This document shows, one piece after another, positions 1 through 11,312 of a stretch of 64,000 nucleotides of DNA; position 1 is the stretch's first letter, and every line of letters starts with the position of its first letter. This DNA comes from Chondrosia reniformis (taxonomy: Eukaryota; Porifera; Demospongiae; Chondrillida; Chondrillidae). A model generated the notes under the pieces. It made no database searches. It saw only the letters and a program-made list of their open reading frames with translations, and was not told the DNA's origin. The DNA is taken from positions 4,371,401 through 4,435,400 of the forward strand of contig OX359198.1 in assembly GCA_947172415.1 (NCBI GenBank), written 5' to 3'. The position numbers were made by a program, and so were the translations under genes.

Positions 1-243
1 TTTGTCCCAGAATATCAAGTAGATGGAGTAGAGGAGAAATAAAGTCAAACCTAAAACTAAAACCTCATATATCATCGCCCTCTGCAAAAAGTACTAAATG
101 TTCGGAGCGCGACTTGGCACATCACGTCATTTGCATCGTACGACATAGAGATCCTTGACCTCACGTGGTGCGTGTTCGTGGCCACATTTTATAAAATGAC
201 GTCACTGATTTAAACATGGGCTGAACTATCAGCGGCACATTTC

Positions 244-517
244 GGCAGTGGTCTCATTCTCCCCTGCCCGAAAATGAGTTGCACAATCGCTCAAGGCATC
301 ATCATGATGCTAATGACATTTAGTTTAATTAATTTCCTGAAGAAGTATGTTATTCATAATTACTTCCTCAACTGTGATCAAAGCATCATCATAATGCCAA
401 AGTGTATGTCTATCCTACTTCAGGAAATTAATTAAACTAATTTCATTTAGCATCATGATGATGCCTTGAGTGATTATACAACTCATTTTCAGGCAGGGGA
501 GAATGAGACCACTACCT
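244..517. repeat. Foldback (MITE-like) inverted repeat
   Basis: Two ~100-nt arms (about 244-344 and 415-517) are reverse complements of each other with few mismatches, separated by ~70 nt. The arms share ggtctcattctcccctgcc and the run gcatcatcatgatgc. No transposase lies inside. A non-autonomous foldback element or local inverted duplication would both explain it. The rest of 1-1043 shows no gene. Confidence 0.75.
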
Positions 518-1043
518 ATATGCCTATATGGTGGTGTCATTTTTCTTCCGTTCGTTGCACGCGCACATGGCGCATGCAAAGGAAACAAGTATTTCGAGAG
601 TTTAAAAAACGCACTCCAACTACTAGGCCGCATCGTTGGGCTTTAATATATTCATATATCATCTTAATGATTGAGGATGCTTAAGTGTCCTAAACATTAC
701 AAATAACGATGAAGCCACCTAGGTACCTGAACGCTGCCATTTGCAAAACGATGTAGGATTTAGGCATAAATAATGCTTCACTGTGTGACATCCCTTTCTT
801 GTTTCTGTGCTTTTTGTGCCATCCCTATATCTACTTTTTTTGTAGAAACTTTTTAATGTTCTCTAGTTCATATACTTACGGTAGTTCTATAAATGTATGT
901 GTGGTATTTAATTATGCTATATATATATGCGAGTGACTACCCAAGTGCATAATTTAATTTCGCACTTGATTTAACCATGCAAAAAAACAAATTCTTACCT
1001 CTGCTAAGGTGTTAAAAAGACGATCATTTCAGAATGATTTACG

Positions 1044-1274
1044 ATGGCACTCCTAAAGTATTTTAAGACCACACTACCAACTGCAAAAGAGACAGGAATC
1101 AGTGAGAAAGCTACGAAGGAAGCGAATGCTGCCGTTTCACGATTGACAAGTCCTCAGAGAGAATATCTTAAACGGAAGGCTTATTATACGGCCTTCAGCG
1201 ATGAAGAGAGAGCTGCTATTGGTCAGTGTGCTGCTGAAAACAGCAATGCTGCAGCAATCTTTCAAATCGCATAA
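1044..1274 (+). pseudogene. Transposase-like N-terminal fragment
   Basis: A 76-codon open frame begins MALLKYFKTTLPTAKETG and contains FSDEERAAIGQCAAENSN. From memory this resembles the N-terminal leader and helix-turn-helix start of uncharacterised transposon-encoded proteins common in sponges and cnidarians, where a K/R-rich block is followed by a phrase like 'IGRYAAENGN'. The frame stops where the rest of the DNA-binding region should continue. No downstream domain was found before the satellite at 1.97 kb. It is read as a truncated mobile-element remnant. A short real exon is the alternative. Confidence 0.4.
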
Positions 1275-1974
1275 TACAAAAATGCATAAATTTTAGAATG
1301 GTCCAAAAATGCCTAAATCGCATAATTTATTACCTGTATAAAGTAATAGAACTACAGTATATATAGGTGTATATTGTCAGTGCGTCCACGAATACTTTTC
1401 ATGAGGTGTATACTTCATAATTACCTTAAAGTAAAAAAATACAAAAAAATATAATTTAAAAACAGGAACCCCAGGCATCGGGGCAGAAACTTGTATATGC
1501 TATAGGCCACAATATCACTAAAAACAAAGAGGGGTGCCGGCATACACCTATGTCTTACAAGAAGAAATTATATTAAGGAGCAATCCAGGTATAAAAATCT
1601 AACAATTGTAAGAGGGTGAGGCATACCAAGAGAAATACATACATGCAGAGAACATGCATCATGCAAACCAAGGGCAGCTCAAGAAACGAATAATATTTAC
1701 TTCCGGTGGCGTAGAGGAAAAATTGAATATTTTTAGCTTATCGATTATCATAAAATCAATTCAAACCGATATGATCATATGCCATAAAAATACGGGATTT
1801 TTACAAAATCGATTCCATATCGTGACAAATAAAATGGGCTACATCTTCATGGTAATTGAAATTTTTTCAACTTATGTGATGAAAAATCGACTGTAGCTTT
1901 AATGACTTTTTTATAACTAACCTTCGTTAGTAAATTTATATATATTATTTATATCTCAAATAAAGTGACTTTCA
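1275..1974. other. AT-rich spacer, nothing recognised
   Basis: No coding frame, hairpin or known repeat is apparent. The short open frame at 1654-1896 has no domain-like content. Confidence 0.5.
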
Positions 1975-2437
1975 ATGGATTCCCAGCTCTCGGTTCAGGG
2001 TAGGAGGATGACCTCCAAAGGATCTACAACTTTGGTCTTGGCTCTGCTTATCTGGAATCCTACGGCATATATATGAGAATTCCCAGCTCTGGGCTCAAGG
2101 TAGGAGTACGACCTCCTAAGGATCTACAACTTTCTCGGCTGCTTTTGAATCCTTCGGCATATCAGGATTCCTAGCTCTCGACTCAAGGTAGGAGGAAGAC
2201 CTCCTTTGGAGCTACAACTTTGGTCTCGGCTTGGCTGCTTTGGAATCCTTCAGCATATGAGGCCCGAATTCCCAGCTGTCAGCTCAATGTAGGAGGACAA
2301 CCTCCTAAGGATCTACAACTTTGGTCTTGGCTCGGCTGCATGCTTTGGAATCCTTCGGCATATCAGGATTCCCAGCTCTCGTCTCAAGGTCGGAGGACGG
2401 CCTCCTAAGGATCTACAACTTTGGTCTCGGCTTCTTT
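1975..2437. repeat. Satellite block 1 (95-99 bp units)
   Basis: About five diverged tandem copies of the unit that recurs at 2797-4620. Each keeps the phrases gattcccagctct, ggtaggagga and gacctcct, so every unit carries an aggagg...cctcct inverted repeat. These copies are more diverged than those in the main array, as expected at an array edge. Confidence 0.9.
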
Positions 2438-2796
2438 GGCCATTTCACATTTGGATTTTGAAGCCAACTAGACTTCAGGATTGAATGGCATGTCACGTAA
2501 CAGTAACGGTACCATTTCACGGATTTCAAGCTCTTTCCACTCAAGAACCCTTAAGCAACCCCTGCTTTTTTGAGATAGCACAGGCATGTCATCCAAAACA
2601 TCCCTATTACTAGGCAATCAAAAATTCACCTTAAATCCTAAATCATAGACTTTTGATCATTTAGTCAACAAGTCTAATTTAGGACAGAAAGGCAACTTAT
2701 AGGTACTCTGTACGGAATAGTAACCCTGGAGAATTTGAACACTCAGGTGACATTTCACCCATTCCGAGTCCCTTGCTGAGATTGCCCAGAAATTTG
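2438..2796. repeat. Composite-satellite arm, copy 1
   Basis: This non-tandem block of ~360 bp recurs at 4618-4998 with high identity (for example ctcaagaacccttaagcaac and cattccgagt in both). It separates satellite block 1 from block 2. The pair gives the locus a (satellite + arm) x 2 structure. No TG...CA ends were found that would make the arms LTRs. Confidence 0.85.
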
Positions 2797-4620
2797 CGGA
2801 TTCCCAGCTCTGGGCTCAAGGTAGGAGGACGACCTCCTAAGGATCTACATTTTGGTCTCGACTCGGCTGCTTTGGAATCCTTCGGCATATCAGGATTCCC
2901 AGCTCTTGGCTCAAGGTTGGAGGACGACCTCCTTTGGAGCTACAACTTTGGTCTCGGCTCGGCTGCTTTGGAATCCTTTGGCATATCAGGATTCCCAGCT
3001 CTCGGCTCAAGGTAGGAGGACAACCTCCTAAGGATCTACAACTTTTGTCATGTACTCTCGACTTCTTTGGAATCATTCTGCATATCAGGATTCCCAACTC
3101 TCGGCTCAAGGTAGGAGGACGACCTCCTAGGATCTACAACTTTGGTCTCGGTTCGGCTGCTTTGGAATCCTTTGGCATATGAGGATTCCCAGCTCTCGGC
3201 TCAAGGTAGGAGGACGACCTCCTAAGGATCTACACCTTTTGTCATGTACTCTCGGCTTCTTTGGAATCCTTCGGCATATTAGGATTTCCAGCTCTCGGCT
3301 CAAGGTAGGAGGACGACCTCCTAAGGATCTACACCTTTTTTCATGTACTCTCGGCTTCTTTGGAATCCTTCGGCATATGAGGATTCCCAGCTCTCGGCTC
3401 AAGGTAGGAGGACAACCTCCTAAGGATCTACAACTTTTGTCATGTACTCTCAGCTTCTTTGGAATCCTTCGGCATATCAGGATTCCCAGCTCTCGGCTCA
3501 AGGTAGGAGGACCACCTCCTTTGGAGCTACAACTTTGGTCTCGGCTCGGCTGCTTTGGAATCCTTCGGCATATCAGGATTCCCAGCTCTTGGCTCAAGGT
3601 AGGAGGACGACCTCCTAAGATATACAACTTTGGTCTCGGTTCGGCTGCCTTGGAATCCTTCGGCATATGAAGATTCCCAGCTCTCGGCTCAAGGTAGGAG
3701 GGCGACCTCCTAAGGATCTACACCTTTTGTCATGTACTCTCGGCTTCTTTGGAATCCTTCGGCATATGAGGATTCCCAGCTCACTGCTCAAGGTAGGAGG
3801 ACGACCTCCTTTGGAGCTACAACTTTTGTCTCGGCTCGGCTGCTTTGGAATACTTCGGCATATCAGGATTCCCAGCTCTCGGCTCAAGGTAGGAGGACGA
3901 CCTCCTAGGATCTGCAACTTTGGTCTCGGTTCGGCTGCTTTGGAATCCTTCGGCATATCAGGATTCCCAGCTCTCGGCTAAAGGTAGGAGGACGACCTCC
4001 TAAGGATCTACACCTTTTGTCATGTACTCTCGGCTTCTTTGGAATCCTTCGGCATATCAGGATTCCCAGCTCACTGCTCAAGGTAGGAGGCCGACCTCCT
4101 TTGGAGCTACAACTTTGGTCTCGGCTCGGCTGCTTTGGAATCCTTCGGCATATCAGGATTCCCAGCTCACTGCTCAAGGTAGGAGGCCGACCTCCTTTGG
4201 AGCTACAACTTTGGTCTCGGTTCGGCTGCTTTGGAATCCTTCGGCATATCAGGATTCCCAGCTCTTGGCTCAAGGTAGGAGGACGACCTCCTAAGATATA
4301 CAACTTTGGTCTCGGTTCGGCTGCCTTGGAATCCTTCAGCATATGAAGATTCCCAGCTCTCGGCTCAAGGTAGGAGGACGACCTCCTAAGGATCTACACC
4401 TTTTGTCATGTACTCTCGGCTTCTTTGGAATCCTTCGGCATATCAGGATTCCCAGCTCACTGCTCAAGGTAGGAGGCCGACCTCCTTTGGAGCTACAACT
4501 TTGGTCTCGGCTCGGCTGCATGCTTTGGAATCCTTTGGCATATGAGGATTCCCAGCTCTCGGCTCAAGGTAGGAGGACGACCTCCTAAGGATCTACAACT
4601 TTGGTCTTGGCTCGGCTGCT
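2797..4620. repeat. Satellite block 2 (about 19 units)
   Basis: Unit starts measured at 3184, 3283, 3382, 3481, 3577 and 3672 give spacings of 99, 99, 99, 96 and 95 bp. Two unit types alternate irregularly. One continues 'cctaaggatctacaac...gtcatgtactctcggcttc'-like, the other 'cctttggagctacaac' then 'ctcggctcggctg'. Every unit contains the palindrome-like aggaggacgacctcct. Because 99 and 96 are multiples of 3, long open frames appear on both strands. They are repeats of repeats and are not called genes. Confidence 0.95.
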
Positions 4621-4998
4621 TTGGCCATTCACATTTGGATTATGAAACCAACTAGACTTCAAGATTGTATGGCACGTCACATAATAGTAACGGTACTATT
4701 TCACGGATTTCAGCTCTTTCCACTCAAGAACCCTTAAGCAACCCTTGCTTTTTTGAGATAGCGCAGGCATGTCATCCAAAACATCCCTGTTACTAGGCAA
4801 TCAAAAATTCACCTTAAATCCTAAATCATAGACTTTTGATCATTTAGTCAATAAGTCTAACGAATTTAGGACAGAAAGGCAACTCATTGTCTGGAATTAA
4901 GTCTACACTCTGTACGGAAGAGTAACCCTGGAGCGTTTGAACAATCAGGTGACATTTCACCCATTCCGAGTTCCTTGCTGAGATTGCCCAGAAGTTTG
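4618..4998. repeat. Composite-satellite arm, copy 2
   Basis: Second copy of the arm at 2438-2796, with about 20 bp of extra sequence near 4880-4910 and scattered substitutions. It ends at the right edge of the satellite locus. Sequence after 4999 has no counterpart after copy 1. Confidence 0.85.
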
Positions 4999-5494
4999 CG
5001 TGAAAACTGGAATTGCAATCTGATTCATTTGATCACAAGGACACCAATTATCACTTCTGAATCGCCGCTATTGAGCAAATCCCGTATGATACGGCCTAGC
5101 AGCACTCACAGTACTGTCTGCTCTATACCGTATCCTATCGGAATTCTCGCCGTATATATTTCGTTCATGATCACCATGCTAGCCCTTATATTAGGCAAGA
5201 ACACAGTGGCGCGCAAGGGGATATCAAGAAGCGGCAAATGTATCTCAAGCTAGTTTGATCAACTATGATTTAGAATGAAGCCACTTTCATGCCTTAAGAG
5301 ATTCACATTCATCAGTTTAATATTCGCAATGGTTTCTGAGTTTTACTCACGTTTTTTAAGATATAAGTACATCGAAAAATTGGGATCACTCTCAAGTTTT
5401 ATCCCGAATTAATAACTGAAACCGAAAAGGTTCTCTTCTGTAGTCATCTAAATAATCATTTAGCTTTATTCGATAAACTTGTCGACTTAAATTT

Positions 5495-5690
5495 AGAGGC
5501 CGACTAGATTCGGTATAAGGTCGGGTTGTCAATTTGTTAGGACTAATAGTCAGTCGAAGCCACTCGACTAGATTCGGTAAAAGTCGGGTTGTAATTTGTA
5601 TGGAGTGACTAATAGTCAGTCGAAGCCACTCGACTAGATTTGGTAAATTAATCACTCCAAATTGACAACCCAACTACAGTTCAGTCCACT
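5495..5690. repeat. About 80-bp tandem repeat with inverted end
   Basis: The block agtcagtcgaagccactcga followed by ctagattcggtaa occurs twice in full and once in part. The array ends with attgacaaccc, the reverse complement of an internal gggttgtcaat, so the right end folds back on the array. Nothing coding was found between 5000 and 5495. Confidence 0.75.
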
Positions 5691-5812
5691 TAATTTGAAT
5701 CCGTTTTCGACGAAATTTTGCCTATATATATATATATATAATATAATATAGAGGTATATATATCTAATATATACACTACATAGTGAAAGTTACTGGTAAA
5801 TATATATATAAA

Positions 5813-5950
5813 ATATTAAAATTACAATCAAGTACTACACAGTACAAGTTACAAATTTATGAGGGCCAAGTGACTATACAATATTAAAATTACAATCAAG
5901 TACTAGCTACACATGCAGTGCAAGTTACAAATTTAAAGAGATCCAAGTGA
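5813..5950. repeat. About 70-bp direct duplication
   Basis: The phrase aatattaaaattacaatcaa begins two adjacent copies, each running on to a shared acaagttacaaattta / gcaagttacaaattta segment and ccaagtgac. An AT dinucleotide run lies just upstream at 5725-5765. Confidence 0.75.
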
Positions 5951-6015
5951 CCCCTTGGATAATCAGTATTTTAAACAGTACAAGACTTTAGTCACACTAG
6001 TACTGTTGCAGGCTT

Positions 6016-6618
6016 TGAAATCCTCAACTACTGCATAGAGAGTAGTAGTTGATACAGATCATCCAATTGCAAGGTAGAACACATGGCCTACCAATTACCT
6101 TTTCACACCTTAGTATAGACTAAAGATGATGCATCTGCATGCCATATATCAACAAGGGTTCCAGTCTTAAAGGGGTCTCAGCTAATAACCACAGCAGATT
6201 TGATTTGCCTTGTGAGGGAGCTAAGAACACCGGAGGTTGGTCGCATGCATTTGCATAATCAACAGGGTTAGAGACCATTTTGTAACTTGTACACAAAGGA
6301 CATAAAAGGCCAAGGCCTTTATATACGTATGTGATGTCCCTTGTGTACAAGTTACAAAATGGTCTCTAACCCCGTTGATTATGCGAATGCATGCGACCAA
6401 CCTCCGGTGTTCTTAGCTCCCTCACAAGGCAAATCAAATCTGCTGTGGTTATCAGCTGAGACCCCTTTAAGACTGGAACCCTTGTTGATATATGGCATGC
6501 AGATGCATCATCTTCAGTCTATACTAAGGTGTGAAAAGGTAATTGGTAGGCCATGTGTTCTACCTTGCAATTGGATGATCTGTATCAACTACTCTCTATG
6601 CAGTAGTTGAGGATTTCA
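6016..6618. repeat. Long hairpin: two 285-bp arms, 30-nt loop
   Basis: Arms 6016-6303 and 6334-6618 are near-perfect reverse complements. Both strands therefore show the same translated phrase (SYKMVSNPVDYANACDQPPV), which is a symmetry artefact and not a gene. The 30-nt loop includes aaaggccaaggcctt. A transcript through here would give a ~285-bp double-stranded RNA. No target duplication or transposase was seen. The arms may be an inverted duplication of one original copy. Confidence 0.9.
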
Positions 6619-6812
6619 TGGCTAAAATGCTTCTAGGAAGAAACTCTGAGTAAGACACACGAGATATTTACAGGAAAAGACCAATTTAGTAATGATTTTG
6701 AGGTATTTTATTAAAAAATATCTTAACGGTTTATATCAGATTGTGTTTCTGATAATCTTTCAAGCAACGTTTGTACTTGAGGAATATTTGGTATATCTCC
6801 ATGGCTCTTATG

Positions 6813-6866
6813 AAGAAAGTGGTCAAGTATATATTGCAATATATATACTTGGCTACTTTCTTGAAG
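6813..6866. repeat. Short hairpin
   Basis: The arms gaagaaagtggtcaagtata and the complement of tatacttggctactttcttc pair with two mismatches around a tiny AT loop. It may be a microRNA-sized foldback, but only the hairpin itself is seen. No other feature is seen in 6867-7419. Confidence 0.6.
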
Positions 6867-7419
6867 AAAGTAGAAGAAAGCTAGATGAAGAAAGTAGTCA
6901 AGTATATACATAGGTACGTATACGTATGTAGAGTGAGCTAAATCAAGCAACATTTAATCTTGAATATAGCAATAGCATTATGGACAAGGTATACAGGATG
7001 CTTATTTAATCAACTCGTATTACATCTGGCTCTTAGATAAATATTATTTATATTTTTGGGTGAAATATTCAACTAGAAGCTTCATGTCTAGCCAGCCTAT
7101 CCTCAGAGTTGAGTCCAATTGTTTAGTGCATTGTATGCATGTACATACGTACATGTACATGCATGTGTTAGTATCTGTGCATATTCTAATGCTCTCATAT
7201 GTACAGTACGTACTCTAGATTAGTTCTGTGTACTTGTAAATGTACTTTAGATTAGTTATATACTTACCTGTCTGTTTGTACATGTTGTATACTTAATAAC
7301 ACAGTAGTTGAATCTGACAAGTCTTTACATCTACAGCAACAGATATAAATGAATGTATACCTAACCTAAATAGTACATACCAATCATATATGTTCATGTG
7401 TATATTCTTTAACTGCAAG

Positions 7420-8697
7420 GACTTGAAGGTGCTGTCATCTTGGAGTGCGATGAGCAATGTAAAGAAGATGAGTTTTTCAATCAAAGTAATGTTCTTACAG
7501 AATTACTGAACGCAAGGTATAAATGTACAATGAACTCACTTTACATTTTTTAAAAATCCATGCATCTTGTGTACGTATCTGTATCTTCTTGACTTCAAGT
7601 GTCTTGGTTTCTTTATATGTAAAATCCTTTCCCTAAAAATTGATGCACATTGACAGTTTGTATATACATAGTACTATTGTATGGTAAAACAGTGAAGCCT
7701 CGCTTAATATTCACCTGGATAAGGTGGTTGGCTACAATGTATGAAGAGTCCCAAAAGAAGTTGTATACATTTTATACTGATTAGAGTGGTTACTTGATAT
7801 TGTGTACGTACGTATATCAGTCACGATGATTTTTAATTACAGTCATTTCAAAACATGTTCTACTTCAAAATTATTTTTTATCTTTTAAATTACCTCTGCC
7901 TGCTGTACAACCTACATATGTATGTACGTATATACGCATATGCGGGGAGTTTATGATACTCCTTTATGGTCCTTTACTCAGTGACACCAAAGTGTACAAC
8001 ATGCACATTTACAAGGAACCTTATCTTGATAAGAAGGCCACCACATTATAACTAGCACTTGGTTATGTCCCAAGGGTATTCATTATTACTTTATGTAGAA
8101 TGATTTGTCTACCAGTTTAAAATTTACCAAGTGGTACCGTATAATATGAAATTATGAGCATTTACTTAAGGGTTTCTGTATTTTTAATTGTCCTGTATCT
8201 TCTTATGTTCTTTCCATAGTTCTTTAAGTTTAGATGAATTGCTATCAAACCAATCTGTCAAAACGGAGGCTGTAATCACAAGTTGCACTTCTACTAACAA
8301 GCTACCACAACATGATCATTGTTATAACCAACCTCATGCTTATGTTACTGACAAAGATGTTAAATATACTGAAGGAACAGCACCACCTTTAGTTGGCAAA
8401 GAGGCTCTGCCAACCTCACTTGTTTTGACACCTTTTAGCAGCACAAGAAATTGCTTATCCTTTACTACCTCTGAAGCTACTCAGCCTAATAGTCCTGAAA
8501 GAGTAAATGACAAGGATGAATTAGATTTTTGGTCAGAAGCAGTTAATGTTTTGACCACTCAAGAAGCCAGTGGGTTTGGGGAAGTGACCAATTCTGCAGT
8601 TTCATCAGTGGCATCTCCTGAAATATCACATGATGAGTTTGATATGATTCTTTCTCAAGTGGATGAACAACAGTTATTTAACTACTCCACCGATTGA
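7420..8697 (+). CDS. 3' end of an unidentified gene (two exons)
   Basis: Two exons join in frame. The first is 7420-7516 (after ...ctgcaag, donor gtataa) and encodes LEGAVILECDEQCKEDEFF and then NQSNVLTELLNA. The second is 8220-8697 (after tttccatag) and runs 159 codons to TGA at 8695-8697. The split codon AG|T keeps phase. The protein part is rich in Ser/Thr and acidic residues, has no membrane segment or recognisable fold, and ends EISHDEFDMILSQVDEQQ... A low-complexity acidic tail such as a transactivation region is possible, but that is a guess. Earlier exons would lie upstream of the hairpin or outside the window. A start was not found. Confidence 0.5.
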
Positions 8698-9194
8698 GTT
8701 CACAGATTCACAAAATATGTAGGTTTTCATGTCAATTTAATGAAATGCTATTTTTATCTCCTTACTAATATTCTCTTCTGGCTTTCTTATTTGATTAAAC
8801 AGGTATACACGCAAGTCTATATACCTAGTCAGATTATATTAAAGTATTCACATGAAGCTTCATGTACTTTATACATGGGTACTTCAGAAAGATAAGCCAT
8901 GGACATGTTTAGTCATTCATGGCTACAGAATCTTACAACTAAATTTTGCCTTCTAACCACAAAGAAAAACAAAATTCTTGTGGTTTCTTATAACATTATG
9001 TAAAATATTTATGCAAATAAGGGATGGGAATAGAAAAAATGGCAGGTCAGTCCCATAATCATGCATAAAGTGTTTAAGCTTAGAAATATGAAAAACTGAC
9101 CAATTAATATAAATAATTGGGTTTGATATAAAATACAAATAACACAACAATGCATATAATGCAATGCATCCAATATATGTAGTGACTTCTCCAG

Positions 9195-9426
9195 TTTTCA
9201 GGCTAAAAGTTTGCAGTTATGCAATAGGCTTATTAAGCAGGGTTACAAATACTTTAAGCTAAAATCAACCTTTAAAACCTTCCTATCCCGGCAGCCTCTA
9301 GTTAGAATCAAGTATAAGCAAAAAGTAGCTAGTATGCTTAAGGACTGTCTTGTGTTACCCCATATTGTGTTACCCCACCTCCAAAGAAATGTTACTACTA
9401 GAAGACCTAAGGGTAGACTTACGTAA
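9195..9426 (+). pseudogene. Retroelement RT-region fragment
   Basis: The frame runs QAKSLQLCNRLIKQGYKYFK and then LKSTFKTFLSRQPLVRIKYK before ending at TAA. This resembles a segment near the end of a reverse-transcriptase ORF common in invertebrate retroelements, where a phrase like 'RLIKQGYRYHKLRKTFxKFYRR' occurs. Upstream RT motifs are absent, so it is a scrap. Family assignment is from memory and uncertain. Confidence 0.4.
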
Positions 9427-9544
9427 TATGTCCTACTTTTGTCTATAGTTATGCTGAGTCTGTTTACTAATAGATTTATAATTAATTCATAAAAGTTAAT
9501 TGGACCTACATTCCTTTCATAAAATTAAATTTCATCATGTGTCT

Positions 9545-9860
9545 TAGTTAACACCTTATTTAACTTTTGGCGCCAAAATAGTCTATATAAGGCCCCTAGA
9601 TTTAGCATAGAGAGCCAAGGATTCACAGAAGATCAAGATAAAGAAAAAGACAAAGACTCCCAGGATCACTGATGAAGGGTGGAATTCCCAGAAACGGCTG
9701 TCTGACCCAGTGGAGAAGAAGATGAAAGAAGGGAAAAGAAGGAAGAAAAGACTCCTGTATCTTCATCTAAAGCTCTCTTTAGGTTTAGTTCCCCTATAGG
9801 CTCTTTTTACAGAATAGGCATATAGCATGTAGGAAAATGGTATCTTAGATTTTTCATATA
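9545..9860 (+). repeat. Dispersed repeat carrying a hammerhead-like motif
   Basis: The part from about 9680 to 9860 recurs at 42708-42880 with high identity (tgaaagaagggaaaagaagg, tagttcccctataggctctt, catgtaggaaaatggtatct) and as a decayed copy at 14310-14440. Upstream, tctatataagg at about 9583 looks like a TATA box followed by a transcribed leader. The layout would suit the terminal region of a small retroelement. No ORF is present. Confidence 0.75.
9661..9712 (+). ncRNA. Hammerhead ribozyme-like motif (copy 1)
   Basis: CTGATGA (9669-9675) and GAAAC (9691-9695) flank a GGG...CCC stem II. They are followed by a four-base loop and GTC (9700-9702), the expected cleavage triplet. The flanks GGATCA and TGACCC pair as stem I with one mismatch. 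One defect is visible: stem II closes with an A/A mismatch at 9676/9690 where the family prefers G-C. The layout is type I with a two-base-pair stem III. It may be weakly active or dead. Confidence 0.6.
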
Positions 9861-10763
9861 ATATGCAGTTGTATGTATAATTGGCAGAAGGCATGGCATC
9901 ACTGCATGTAATACTATACATGTATAGCTAAATTCTGTAGTTACTTGTTTGCTCATATAGCCAGTTTTACTGGTTCCCCAATATTTGGTTTGCTTTCAAA
10001 TTTATGTTAGTGCCCCTCTAGCATATGAGTATTATACTGGACAGTTGTTGTGGTTTGGTTGAACTATAGCAGCTATAGTAAAAGTATATATATATGTAGT
10101 ATTGCAGAGAGTCTATGGTTGAACATATATATATATATATATATATGCACCATTTTCTACATTTTCACTCAGTGTTAATAGATTCTACAATTTTTATCTT
10201 TATTACAAATCAGAGAGCAAATACCTTTTCATAGATGAATCAGTTTGCTTTTACTTAATAAGACAAAAAACATTTTAGGTGATATACTCAATAGCTACCA
10301 TTAATACTAATGTTTTCCAAGCATTTTCTTGTGTACATGCGTAGTATCTATCCATCTATCCAAATTTAAAGCCACTGATAAGTGCAAGCATGCAAATTAT
10401 GGATAACGTTAACATAAATACTATACGTACATAAATGTATATGTGCATGAATAATCTAAGACGCAATATTCCTGTAGTCTGGTGAAATGGTTGACATGCA
10501 CATGTGAAGCTAAAACAAAATATTAAATTTATGGAGTAGATTGTTTTCCCATACGTCTGCATGCATATTCATTGGATGACAATATGGTTTCATGTTGATT
10601 TTTTCATATTAAAGTACACACGTGTAAACAAAAACAGCACTAGGGTACAGACCCAATGAGGCATTGTTAAATGTACATAATATAGTCCACAAATATAGTC
10701 AGGCTGAATCAGCCAAATCTTGCAGTCCACATTAAATAGATCAGCTGGGCAATCCCACGGTCT
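9861..10763. other. AT-rich spacer with AT microsatellite
   Basis: A run of about 12 AT/TA dinucleotides lies near 10120-10147 and a shorter one near 10085. No gene or larger repeat was recognised. Confidence 0.5.
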
Positions 10764-10877
10764 TCACATGCTAAGTTCTGTGATTGCAGCAGATTGAATG
10801 TCATCAGTTAAGGATGCAAAATTGGGATATCTTTCTTCAACTTTAGCCAAAAGATGTCGTCTTTCTGGCTCTCCCAC
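10764..10877 (-). CDS. Possible last exon of an unidentified gene
   Basis: Read on the - strand, after a good acceptor (ataattgtcccag) there is a 37-codon phase-0 frame. It starts VGEPERRHLLAKVEERYPNF and ends ITELSM then TGA. The composition is protein-like, with a charged helix and no low complexity, and unlike its AT-rich surroundings. No matching upstream exon was found on this strand, so it could also be an exon remnant. No family recognised. Confidence 0.35.
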   Translation of the reverse strand: MGEPERRHLLAKVEERYPNFASLTDDIQSAAITELSM

Positions 10878-10995
10878 CTGGGACAATTATATACTTTTAC
10901 ACTGGGATGGGCTACATGTATGTATATGTATATACTTGTGTTAGTGAAGATGTATAACATATATACAGTACCTATATGGTTTCGTGTAGTTTCAG

Positions 10996-11312
10996 TCTTA
11001 AGTTTACAAGAGAAGCCATCAGGAACTGATCTTCAATTTGTTGCAGAATCAAGTGCTATTGGTCATTGGGAAGGTGTATGTAGGCGGCTAGGGGTTAGTG
11101 AAGATGAAATAGATCAAATTCAACAAGACATTCCACTAAATGCAAAGGGTGCAGCAGCAAGAAGATTCATTCGTGGTCTGAACTACTGGTTTGAAGGAAA
11201 TAGTCTCCTCAAGGGTAAGAAAGTTCCAGTAACCGTGGCTGTTCTTTGCAAGGCACTAGAAGATAGCAGATGCCGAGGAGTATCTGAAGAGCTGAAGCAA
11301 TGTTATAGATAA
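10996..11312 (+). CDS. Death-domain-like exon
   Basis: After the acceptor gtagtttcag the frame encodes about 105 residues ending ...SEELKQCYR then TAA. Motifs: AESSAIGHWEGVCRRLGVSE, DEIDQIQQDIPLNAKGAAAR, then GLNYWFEGN and VPVTVAVLCKALEDSRCRGV. The order (W...L...LG-S--EID-I, then -A---L--W, then -----L--AL) matches the six-helix death-domain pattern, used in adaptor assembly for apoptosis and immune signalling. The first exon(s) were not identified. The Met-initiated extension upstream of 10996 is intronic in character. It is the only one of the three local units that reads through without a break. Confidence 0.6.

Noticed and set aside
3127..4342. Long overlapping open frames on both strands rich in 'GILRHIRIPSSRLKVGG' and 'PPTLSRELGILICRR'
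   Set aside because: They are translations of the 95-99 bp satellite. Unit lengths divisible by 3 keep frames open on both strands.
1975..4998. CRISPR array
   Set aside because: Repeats are contiguous with no unique spacers, and the host is an animal.
2438..4998. LTR retrotransposon with the arms as LTRs
   Set aside because: Arms lack TG/CA ends and enclose only satellite, with no primer site or coding region.
6120..6610. Same protein phrase on + and - strands
   Set aside because: Caused by the inverted repeat symmetry. No domain content.
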